Assembly (NCBI GenBank): GCA_017447745.1
Contig: JAFSMW010000075.1
Location: 1-34,186 of the forward strand
Direction of reading: 5' to 3'
Length of the DNA: 34,186 nucleotides
From: Thermoguttaceae bacterium
Lineage (GTDB): Bacteria > Planctomycetota > Planctomycetia > Pirellulales > Thermoguttaceae
Shown: piece after piece, positions 1 through 8,286 of the stretch
How the letters are laid out: each line of letters begins with the position of its first letter
How positions within the stretch are numbered: position 1 is the stretch's first letter
Position numbers and translations under genes: made by a program
Notes under the pieces: generated by a model
The model's database searches: none
What the model saw: the letters and a program-made list of their open reading frames with translations, nothing else
Told to the model about the DNA's origin: nothing

Positions 1-1541
<1,541 letters not shown>

Positions 1542-1553
1542 TTATTTTTACAC

Positions 1554-1581
1554 ATTATACATTAATAAGATTTCTTGACAA
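1554..1581 (-). promoter_or_regulatory. Sigma-70-type promoter of guaB
   Basis: On the minus strand, TTGTCA (1581-1576) and a perfect TATAAT (1559-1554) are separated by 16 bp. The start point would be near 1547, leaving a ~130-nt 5' leader before the guaB ATG. I looked in the leader for a purine riboswitch and recognised none. Confidence 0.65.
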
Positions 1582-1619
1582 GGACGGGGAGAGGGAGATT
1601 TTTAGATTACGTATAGAAA

Positions 1620-1660
1620 TGAAAGGCGGTAATGAAGTGAGCGAAGCGAACGGAATTACG
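1620..1660 (+). repeat. Dispersed repeat family C, copy 1
   Basis: This ~40-bp sequence begins TGAAAGGCGGTAA and continues with a GAGCGAAGCGAACG-type segment and a TTACG end. Related copies lie at 6978-7022 (same strand) and 14809-14852 (opposite strand). A partial copy of its second half is at 1844-1870. It is non-coding and lies in the 533-bp spacer between guaB and the next gene. Confidence 0.7.
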
Positions 1661-1821
1661 CATCGGCGGGCGGTACGATCGCCGACAGAACAATGCCCCG
1701 CCGAAAACCTCAGTTCGCAACCAGCTCCGTCTCCGGGTCGCGGACGAAGTCCGCCGAAGAATTTTTACCACAAAGAACACAAAAAATGAAAGACAGTCAC
1801 GGAGCGAAAAAAATAGGCGAG

Positions 1822-1924
1822 CCACGGGTGTAAACCCGTGGGCATGAGCGAAGCGAACGTAATTACGCTTCCATCCGAACCGCGTAGCGGTTCTATTTTA
1901 ATAGCCGTGGGTTTTAACCCACGG
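1822..1924. repeat. Palindrome cluster, family A, copy 1
   Basis: Three perfect hairpins follow one another: CCACGGGT/ACCCGTGG (1822-1841, GTAA loop), GAACCGC/GCGGTTC (1877-1893, GTA loop) and CCGTGGGTT/AACCCACGG (1905-1924, 2-nt loop). The last two recur in the same order and at similar spacing at 11064-11111. The third hairpin lies 28 bp past the stop of the 212-residue minus-strand gene and could help end its transcript. The rest of 1419-1951 holds only repeat-like sequence and no credible gene. Confidence 0.7.
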
Positions 1925-1951
1925 AACACGAAACAATAGTAAAAAGCAACG

Positions 1952-2590
1952 CTAATCTTCTTGTTTATCGTCTCCCTCAGCTTGTCGTTTCTCCCATTCC
2001 TCCCATTCTTTCTCGGTTTGTTCTTTCTGCTCCTGATTCTCGGCGTAATGAAGTTTTTCTTGTTCGATTATTCCTTTGGCATAATCAGTAAAATACTTTT
2101 CTCTCTGCCTGTTTCTTTCATCGTACTCTTCTCTTGTTAAGCCGAGAAACTCGTGCCACGTTTCAGGTTCCGCTTTTCCCGGAAGGATTACAATGCCAAA
2201 GGGCGCGTATGAAGTCCATACCATCATAGGAAGTTTTGCTACCAACTTCATATCGCCTTGGATGATGCGTTTCTCAGTATCGTCTTCATCAGTAAAATCT
2301 CTGTCGCACCAAAGTCTGGCGTTAGGATGCCTACCCCATCGTAAGCGCTTTGCCCCACCCCAAGGATCCCAAATTAAACCAAACAACCACGCAAATTGCG
2401 GCCAATGTAGAACCCCATTTTCTTCTACTTCCGCAAACTCTAAATAGAATCTGTCTTCTCTACAATCAAACCAAAATACAACCTTTTTATATCCAGGTAT
2501 GTCCGCTACCCACCAATCTTTTGTTTCATCGTAGGTTGCTATAGTAATCTTGCCGTTACCAGGATTAAATCTAAAATCTGTTTCAAGCAT
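1952..2590 (-). CDS. Hypothetical acidic protein, 212 aa
   Basis: I do not recognise a family. The start is well supported: AAGGAG lies 7 nt before the ATG. There is no signal peptide or membrane segment, so it is probably cytosolic. The first ~150 residues are rich in Trp, Phe and Tyr (for example WWVADIPGYKKVVFWFD and HWPQFAWLFGLIWDPWGG), suggesting a compact beta-rich fold. From about residue 150 the sequence becomes a charged Glu/Lys/Gln helix, likely coiled coil, ending in EGDDKQED. No neighbour shares its operon: repeat-rich spacers lie on both sides. It is a real gene judging by its ribosome-binding site and even composition, but its function is unknown. Confidence 0.75.
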   Translation of the reverse strand: MLETDFRFNPGNGKITIATYDETKDWWVADIPGYKKVVFWFDCREDRFYLEFAEVEENGVLHWPQFAWLFGLIWDPWGGAKRLRWGRHPNARLWCDRDFTDEDDTEKRIIQGDMKLVAKLPMMVWTSYAPFGIVILPGKAEPETWHEFLGLTREEYDERNRQREKYFTDYAKGIIEQEKLHYAENQEQKEQTEKEWEEWEKRQAEGDDKQED

Positions 2591-2736
2591 AAGCGACTCC
2601 TTTCTTCAAAATAATAGTAACAGTAGTATAACAGAAATATACTCCTTGAAAAGGAGAGGGAATAATTTATTAAACAAACAGGGTGCGATAACTTTTGGAT
2701 TGCGAATATAGATAAGATTAACAATTGAACATAGTC

Positions 2737-3026
2737 AACGCCTTTTGGCGTTTGTTCCTCACAGCTTCAGCTGTGAGAACAATTAAAAACTAAAATATCG
2801 TAGCCCACGCCTTTAGGCGTGGGATTCAAAACGGCATAAACAGTAATATAACGCACGAATTCCACTCCCTCCCCCGCGCCTAAAGGCGCAGGGGAGGGAG
2901 TGGAGGGGAAACTTTTTTGGGAAGAACAATTGTTTAGTCCCCCAGATAAATCTGGGGGCTACGATTTTGAATTGATTTAATATCCCACGTCTAAAGACGT
3001 GGGGATAAGAACAGATAAATCTGGGA
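2737..3026. repeat. Multi-hairpin element B, copy 1
   Basis: Six palindromes occur in series: 2737-2752 (AACGCC/GGCGTT), 2758-2777 (9-bp stem), 2804-2823 (CCCACGCC/GGCGTGGG), 2862-2903 (19-bp stem with one C-A mismatch), 2939-2958 (CCCCCAGA/TCTGGGGG) and 2984-3003 (CCCACGTC/GACGTGGG). Most loops are four bases (TTTT, TTTA or TAAA). A diverged second copy in the same orientation lies at 27541-27791. No protein is encoded. The element sits upstream of the 212-residue gene in a 781-bp spacer. It could be a REP/MITE-like mobile element or a structured RNA; the sequence alone does not decide. Confidence 0.8.
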
Positions 3027-3328
3027 GCCATGAAAAAGATAACGGCATTTTTCTACGTTCCGTCTGTCTCCCAAATTTGAACTCCTAACAAACAGAGAGA
3101 ACTCAAACAGCGTTGTTTGGGAAACTAAACTATTCTTTAGCGGACTCACGTCCGCGATCCAGAAAGATTTTCGGTTTCGTCAGACTATGTGTGCGGGTCG
3201 TTGGTTAAGGCGGCGGCAAGGTGCGAAGCCGCACGGGCGAATTGACGAGGTTATGCCTCCGAAAAAGCCTGTTTCGAAGATCCCCACGTCCAATCAGGAA
3301 CCGACCTTGTCGGACGCCGCACTCCAAA

Positions 3329-3347
3329 GCGAGAGCTTCGCTCTCGC
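3329..3347. other. Perfect hairpin after the 378-aa gene
   Basis: GCGAGAGC and GCTCTCGC flank a 3-nt loop, 25-43 bp beyond the stop of the minus-strand gene at 3372. No T-tract follows, so it may be a transcript-end stabiliser rather than an intrinsic terminator. The rest of 3030-3371 shows no gene I can support. Confidence 0.4.
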
Positions 3348-3371
3348 ACTCCGACACGTCGCCTAAACACC

Positions 3372-4508
3372 TCATTCCTGCGCGGCGTGTTTCTTTTCCT
3401 GGGCTTCGAGATATTTTTCTGCCTGGTCGGCGTACTTGAACAGTTTCGAGTTCCCGCTGACCTGAGCGGCGGTTTTCGCCAGAGGAATAATCTTCTTGGC
3501 TTCGTCGAAACGGTTGGTTTCTCCGCATTCAAACAAAAGTTTTCCCGCGGCGGCGGCGATGTCTCTGCATGCGTCCGGATCTGACGGATCCGCATTGGCG
3601 GCGCTGACAAGTTCGTATCGCTGACGGAACGTTCTGGTCTTGAAAACCTTTTCTTTCTGTTCCATAACGTCGTAGCGAGGCGAAATCTGAATAAGGTCTT
3701 TAACCTGTTTTTCCGCCAGCTTAAAGCACGCCATTTTCTGACCCGGAGTCAAAGACTTGTTTTTGGACGCCATCTGAATAAGCTGGGTTGACAGCTTGAT
3801 TTTCAACTGAGGCGTATCAGCGTTGTCAATAAATTTGGCGAATTTTTGGTTGACGAATTCCATACCCTTTTCGACTTCCTCGTCTGTCGGAACCGAAAGT
3901 CGTTTGTCCGGACCGCGCTGAATAATAGGCGGAACGCGGGGAACGTCCAGTTCTTCAAGCATTCGTCTGTCCAACGACGACGCAGTCCACAGTCTTCGCG
4001 CCAACGCTCTGTCACCTTTGGGATGGAAGGCTTCAAACGCGCCAAAAACCGCTTGATTGTCTTTGTTGGCGTTGTACGATTTCCCAACCAGAATTCGAAC
4101 GAACTTCGGCGACATCTGATTTATCTGATACGTTTTGTTAACGCCCTGAGAACGAACGGTAACATGATCCTTTTTCATTTCGACGATCTTAACGAATTCC
4201 GTATCCGACAACTTGATTTCATCCAGCGTATTGTTGGCGCAGAAATTGGACATTGCGCTGAGATAATCTTCAATGAGGTTAATGCACTCGTCCAGACGCG
4301 CAATTTCCGTCTTTTGGTATCGGTCTGTAGCGTGTCTGAGAGCTTCTTTCAAGGAAGCGCGCGCCAACTCCGGGTTCATACCCGCCAGATAGCCGCGAAC
4401 GTCTTCTACGGCGTTGTCATACGCCTCGATGTTCGCATACGAAACGCCTGTCCAACACAAGGCAACTAAAACAAACAACGCCGATAACAGTTTATGGGAC
4501 ATTTGCAT
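3372..4508 (-). CDS. Secreted helical protein of unknown function, 378 aa
   Basis: The N-terminus is a classical signal peptide: a short charged start, a hydrophobic core (LLSALFVLVALCW) and a probable cleavage after VSYA near residue 25. The rest is almost wholly charged helix with no cysteine-rich or catalytic motif I recognise. The predicted mature protein is therefore a periplasmic or exported helical repeat-like protein. The C-terminal stretch (residues ~290-375) has TPR-like spacing (LLFECGETNRFDEAKKIIPLA), but I cannot assign it firmly. AAAGGA lies 8-9 nt upstream of the chosen ATG; a second ATG two codons in is possible. It is transcribed alone, with no clue from its neighbours. Confidence 0.8.
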   Translation of the reverse strand: MQMSHKLLSALFVLVALCWTGVSYANIEAYDNAVEDVRGYLAGMNPELARASLKEALRHATDRYQKTEIARLDECINLIEDYLSAMSNFCANNTLDEIKLSDTEFVKIVEMKKDHVTVRSQGVNKTYQINQMSPKFVRILVGKSYNANKDNQAVFGAFEAFHPKGDRALARRLWTASSLDRRMLEELDVPRVPPIIQRGPDKRLSVPTDEEVEKGMEFVNQKFAKFIDNADTPQLKIKLSTQLIQMASKNKSLTPGQKMACFKLAEKQVKDLIQISPRYDVMEQKEKVFKTRTFRQRYELVSAANADPSDPDACRDIAAAAGKLLFECGETNRFDEAKKIIPLAKTAAQVSGNSKLFKYADQAEKYLEAQEKKHAAQE

Positions 4509-5380
4509 AATTCATTCCTTTAAAATAAATGTATAGCGGCAAGCTGACAGACGCTATTCTAAACGCTTGCGTCCTTACCACTTGTAACTTACCACATAAA
4601 ACTATTATATATTTTAGTCAATAAAATAAATATGTCAAGCTGGGGAAAAAAGATTCTTCCGTTTTCAAGCCATCTATTAGATATTAGACGATACGACACC
4701 GTTTTGCGTTCCCATAAAAAAAGCGTCGCACTAACTTCCATTTTAGTCGACGCATGATCTCTCGCGTCCCCGGGGGGGAAACAAAGTATCCTACCTTCAT
4801 TATACACGAGACATAATTTTACAGGAATATCTTTAAGGTCTGACAAGCCTCCACAAAAAGAAGTGCAAGCCGCTGACAAGTTTATACCAACTTCATATCG
4901 AACATCCCGTTTCCTGATTTGGTTTATTACCTCGATTGCATCCATGCAATCAAAAATCATTATGCATAGGATATATCAAATGCCGGTTTTAGTCAATACG
5001 GATTTTTCTCGCAATTCATTTTTTTCAAATCTGGAAAGCCTCAAAAGGAGGAGTTTCCAGTCTATTTTTTCGACTTAAATTCCCAACTCAAATTATCACG
5101 TCTATATACTGCAACTATCCATCATAGATTCCCCAATATCTTGATACAAAAAAATGAATGATAAAATAGATAAACCAGTCCTTACTCAAATTAGCAGTTA
5201 AAAAAATTTTAAAAAATTTTTTCAAAGTCAAAAAATTCTCGAATATACGCCTTCGGAAAACTTTCTCTATTTTAACCTCTCGCCTTATTTTGTTACAAAG
5301 TGAATTTTATACGGAGTCTTAAGTTCTCAGATTGAATATGTCGATGGAGAGAAAGAATTATTATTTTGAAAGGCGATAAT
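4509..5380. other. AT-rich spacer with no firm gene
   Basis: This 870-bp spacer lies between divergent genes. Its right half is very AT-rich, including A/T runs near 5200-5222. One open frame is reported separately as doubtful. A 13-codon frame (5338-5379) ending at the ATPase start was seen but has no ribosome-binding site. No RNA gene or repeat copy was recognised. Confidence 0.5.
4589..4960 (-). CDS. Doubtful ORF, 123 aa
   Basis: The N-terminal two-thirds read like a real soluble protein (MDAIEVINQIRKRDVRYEV, then a Cys-containing segment and LCLVYNEGRILCFPPGD). There is no Shine-Dalgarno before either candidate start, and the C-terminus becomes low-quality. It could be a decaying gene or a chance frame in an AT-rich spacer. 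I do not recognise a family. Confidence 0.25.
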   Translation of the reverse strand: MIFDCMDAIEVINQIRKRDVRYEVGINLSAACTSFCGGLSDLKDIPVKLCLVYNEGRILCFPPGDARDHASTKMEVSATLFLWERKTVSYRLISNRWLENGRIFFPQLDIFILLTKIYNSFMW

Positions 5381-6964
5381 ATGTATAAGCGAACTACCGT
5401 TTTAACCAGTCAGACCCCGTTTCACTACTTCAGTTTTGAAGATGGATACTATCCAACCAAAGCAACGGAAGCGGCGTTGAAATCGCTTGTCCGATGCGTC
5501 AAGCGACGCGAGGGAACGGCTATTATTCTGGGCGCAACCGGGACCGGGAAATCACTTTTATGCTCGTTGCTTGCCGACGCGCTGGTCAACGACATGTACG
5601 CTATTACTATTAACAATACAAACGGCTGCTCGCCCAAATCGTTGTATCAATCCATTCTGTTTGAACTGGAACGTCCGTACCTGGGTTTGGACGAAAACGA
5701 AATGCGTCTTTCCGTTCTGGATATTCTTACCGATCCTGCCCGGTATCCGTCAGGACTGGCTTTGATTATCGACGAAGCGCACAATCTGCCCCAGGAAACG
5801 CTGGAAGAAATCCGTCAGTTATGCAACGGTCGTACGCGCCGCGCCAGCGGATTGTCCGTTGTTCTCAGCGGCGATTTACGGCTGGAAGAAAACCTCTCTC
5901 ATCCACGTCTGGAAAGCTTTCAGCAGCGCATTTCCACCCGAGTTTGTCTGGATCCGTGGTCGAAAAAAGAGGTTCAATCGTATATTACTACTTGTTTGAA
6001 AGCGTTCAAAGAGAAAGTTCCATCCAAGTCTGTAGACCGCATTCGAAAGTTCTCCGTTGAAGCCTGTAACGCCGTTTACATCGCCACCGGCGGAGTGCAG
6101 CGTCTGGTTTCCCAGCTGTGCGATCAAGCGTACCTTGCCGCCGTCGAGCAGAAGCGTCTGACTATTGAAGAGGACTTTATTCAGTCCGTTTGGGCGCAAA
6201 TTCAGTCTCTGCCAGACCCGACTCAAAACAGCGTTTCCGACAATCCCAATAACGAATCGTGTATAGAATTCGGTTCTCTGGACGACGACTCAGACTGGAA
6301 ATCGGCGGGAAACGACAGCGACAACTCGACCGAATCGGCTGATCAATCCGACATGACGGAAGAAGAACGCTACAATTCCGACCCGTTTGTCAACGCCGTT
6401 TTTGGACAGCAAAACAAAAAGCCGGGAATGACGCCCAGAGCGGTCGCCGCTAAAAAGGGCAACGAATCCCCAGCGTCGTCAAAAACCTCTAAAGTTGACC
6501 GCTTTGCCGTCAATTTTGACGACTTGGACACAGCTGCTTCTTTACTGGACGAATTGCTTCCGTCCACCGAAACTCAACAGGAGCAGTCCGAAAAAGAAGA
6601 CGACCAACCGCGTCAGCCAACCCCCATTGAGACGTCGGACGATGTAATCGAAAACTCAATCAATCGAACTAAAAGCATTATCGAAAGGCTCGATCAGCTG
6701 GAAGAATATTTCACTTCGTATAACACCGCAGACTCCCTCGACGCGCCGATAGAGAATTCCCACAACGTCGGCGGAGCGGCTGCTCAGGACAATTCGTCCG
6801 AGATGGAATCCCGATACGAAGACCCGTTTGCAGAATCGTTCCAGCAGGAAGAAGCCGTTCGTCACGACAACGCTCATCCGATTCCGCCGTCTCCGTTCGC
6901 CAAAAATCACGAAGGAATGGTTCGTTCCGAGTCTTCACGTCCTCAAAACAAAGGCGTATACTAA
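5381..6964 (+). CDS. ExeA/GspA-like AAA ATPase with long acidic tail
   Basis: The protein begins with the ExeA/MshM-type opening (PFHYFSFEDGYYPTKATEAALKSL). Walker A (GATGTGKS, about residues 51-58) and Walker B (LALIIDEAHN, about 126-135) follow, then a sensor-like LSG and the usual lid helices to about residue 280. Relatives load or remodel cell-wall-spanning secretion or pilus machinery, or act as transposition-type ATPases. The remaining ~245 residues are acidic, Ser/Asn/Asp-rich and look disordered, with a short helix (RTKSIIERLDQLEEYF). There is no peptidoglycan-binding domain or membrane segment, unlike classical ExeA. I prefer the ATG at 5381 because AAAGG precedes it at normal spacing; an in-frame TTG at 5366 is less likely. 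No secretion genes lie beside it, so its partner is unknown. Confidence 0.85.
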   Translation: MYKRTTVLTSQTPFHYFSFEDGYYPTKATEAALKSLVRCVKRREGTAIILGATGTGKSLLCSLLADALVNDMYAITINNTNGCSPKSLYQSILFELERPYLGLDENEMRLSVLDILTDPARYPSGLALIIDEAHNLPQETLEEIRQLCNGRTRRASGLSVVLSGDLRLEENLSHPRLESFQQRISTRVCLDPWSKKEVQSYITTCLKAFKEKVPSKSVDRIRKFSVEACNAVYIATGGVQRLVSQLCDQAYLAAVEQKRLTIEEDFIQSVWAQIQSLPDPTQNSVSDNPNNESCIEFGSLDDDSDWKSAGNDSDNSTESADQSDMTEEERYNSDPFVNAVFGQQNKKPGMTPRAVAAKKGNESPASSKTSKVDRFAVNFDDLDTAASLLDELLPSTETQQEQSEKEDDQPRQPTPIETSDDVIENSINRTKSIIERLDQLEEYFTSYNTADSLDAPIENSHNVGGAAAQDNSSEMESRYEDPFAESFQQEEAVRHDNAHPIPPSPFAKNHEGMVRSESSRPQNKGVY

Positions 6965-6977
6965 TCAAAATAGAGAA

Positions 6978-7022
6978 TGAAAGGCGGTAACGGAGCGACC
7001 TTTGGGAGCGTAGTTACGCTTT
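6978..7022 (+). repeat. Dispersed repeat family C, copy 2
   Basis: The sequence begins TGAAAGGCGGTAACGGAGCG and ends with a GTAGTTACGCTT segment. It starts 13 bp after the ATPase stop codon and is closest to the copy at 14809-14852 on the other strand. It is non-coding. Confidence 0.7.
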
Positions 7023-7071
7023 AGAAATGTAAGAGTATTTCGGTAAAAGCCGCATACGGAATAATACTTTT

Positions 7072-7113
7072 GAGTTAGGAACGCGAAGTTGTCTTCAACA
7101 GCATTCCTAACTC
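7072..7113. repeat. Inverted heptad-type repeat after the Rpn gene
   Basis: GAGTTAGGAA (7072-7081) and TTCCTAACTC (7104-7113) form a 10-bp perfect stem around a 22-nt interior that contains a small GTTG/CAAC pair. The arms match the TTAGGAG heptads found elsewhere. A third related segment overlaps the stop codon of the minus-strand gene ending at 7126. It could fold in the mRNA 3' end. Confidence 0.6.
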
Positions 7114-7125
7114 CGAATTAACATC

Positions 7126-8088
7126 TCATTCCTGACTCGTAAGACGCTGTTGGACTTTTTCCAGAAGTTCCGTCTCGCTAGAACTGTCAAAAATATAGTC
7201 TATAATATCTTTGAGAATCTGTTCGTCTGAAACAGACGTAAGAAACTGCTCAAGTTCAGAAACGTTGCCATTGGGAAACCGCTTTGTAAAAAGTTTGACG
7301 ATGGAATCTTTCAAACCTTCAGCTCGTCCTTCAGCTCGTCCTTCAGCTCGTCCTTCTGTAAGTCCCTCATTACGAGCAAAACTCAATTCTGCCCGTCTGT
7401 CGCGTTCTGCCTTCTCTCTTGCCAAAGCCAGCTCGCGAAGTTGAGGGTCTTGACGAAGGGAATTGTATTTCTCAACAGCCATCGCCAAGCCGGGATCGGT
7501 AATAAGTTCCGTCAGTTCTTCTTCCGACTTCAAATGACCGTTGTTCAAGAATTCGATCCAATTCTGAAGGCTGGGACTGATTTCTGAAGCGCTCATGATA
7601 TTTCCTTTCGTCAATTCGATGGAGTGGACTTGTAATTGATCTGAAAAAACAACTCGCGGGTTCTTTTCCGACGCAAGCGTAAAAACATTGTGCATTCCTG
7701 GGAGGCTAGGAAACATCACAAATTGGGCAACGACAATCGACACGACCGGGTTGAGAAACATATAATCTTCGCCAGAGGTCAACTGTTCGCTGTAGAGTTT
7801 GTTCCCATAATATAATATACGGTTACGGAACCCGGTTTTGTTCACCGTTTGCATTTCAATATTGAAATACTGTCCGTTTACGCTCTGAGCTTTAACGTCT
7901 AAAATGCTGAGTTTGCCGGAATTAAACGAACTGATAACGAAAGGACTGAGAATTGAAACCGATTTCGTCAGCGGTCGTCCGGCGTCTTCCAGCGTCGCGT
8001 TGACAAACGATTGAAATACCGGTTCAGAACCTGAACTGGTCATCAAAAAGCTGAAAACCAGGTCATTTGTCAGTTTGGGATTTTCCAT
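7126..8088 (-). CDS. Rpn-family PD-(D/E)XK nuclease/putative transposase
   Basis: This is the family annotated as Rpn / PDDEXK_2 putative transposase, proteins linked to RecA-independent recombination in enterobacteria. The nuclease core is visible: SILDVKA with Asp64, then NIEMQ with Glu78 and Gln80, the usual D...ExQ arrangement of the fold. Its 320 residues are normal for the family. The C-terminal region holds the typical charged stretch, here with tandem AEGR units encoded by exact 12-bp repeats (7317-7352), followed by a helical tail. No Shine-Dalgarno is obvious. No terminal inverted repeats or target duplication were seen, so mobility of this copy is not shown. A truncated paralogue lies at 33856-34077. 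Confidence 0.88.
   Translation of the reverse strand: MENPKLTNDLVFSFLMTSSGSEPVFQSFVNATLEDAGRPLTKSVSILSPFVISSFNSGKLSILDVKAQSVNGQYFNIEMQTVNKTGFRNRILYYGNKLYSEQLTSGEDYMFLNPVVSIVVAQFVMFPSLPGMHNVFTLASEKNPRVVFSDQLQVHSIELTKGNIMSASEISPSLQNWIEFLNNGHLKSEEELTELITDPGLAMAVEKYNSLRQDPQLRELALAREKAERDRRAELSFARNEGLTEGRAEGRAEGRAEGLKDSIVKLFTKRFPNGNVSELEQFLTSVSDEQILKDIIDYIFDSSSETELLEKVQQRLTSQE
7317..7352 (-). repeat. Three exact 12-bp tandem repeats in the Rpn gene
   Basis: The unit CTTCAGCTCGTC (plus strand) is present three times without mismatch, encoding repeated AEGR in the protein. A fourth, diverged unit follows. Such units can expand or contract in frame by slippage. Confidence 0.9.
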
Positions 8089-8256
8089 TATAAATCAAAT
8101 CTCGCTATTTTGAAAAATTAACGCCAAGTAGACAACGCGGAGCATTGCCCTTTAGCTTCAGTAATTCATTTTAACTAAAAACAAGACTTTGTCAAGAGAA
8201 GACTGTCGTAATTAGGCAAAAGGGATAAGGAGTTATATAGAATAAACGCTTTGAGT

Positions 8257-8286
8257 CTATTCCCTACTCCCTATTCCCTACTCCCT
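8257..8286. repeat. Heptad array at the end of the secreted GH-like gene
   Basis: On the minus strand this reads as tandem AGGGAGT and AGGGAAT heptads, about four units. The stop codon (TAG, 8280-8278) of the gene at 8278-10890 lies inside the array, and its last codons also derive from it. Confidence 0.8.

Noticed and set aside
1607-1825. 72-aa minus-strand frame
   Set aside because: Lies over dispersed repeats, has an unnatural Phe/Arg composition and no ribosome-binding site.
3205-3610. Overlapping minus-strand frames of ~107-119 aa at the end of the 378-aa gene
   Set aside because: Arg/Ser-rich frame shadows of the signal-peptide gene, with no ribosome-binding site.
3846-4469. 207-aa plus-strand frame
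   Set aside because: Fully antisense to the well-supported secreted protein at 3372-4508; no family features.
5338-5379. 13-codon frame ending just before the ATPase ATG, as in a leader peptide
   Set aside because: No ribosome-binding site, no attenuator-like hairpins and no codon bias pointing to a regulatory amino acid.
7317-7352. CRISPR-like repeats
   Set aside because: Direct 12-bp repeats without spacers, in frame in a coding region; no array with repeat-spacer structure exists in the window.
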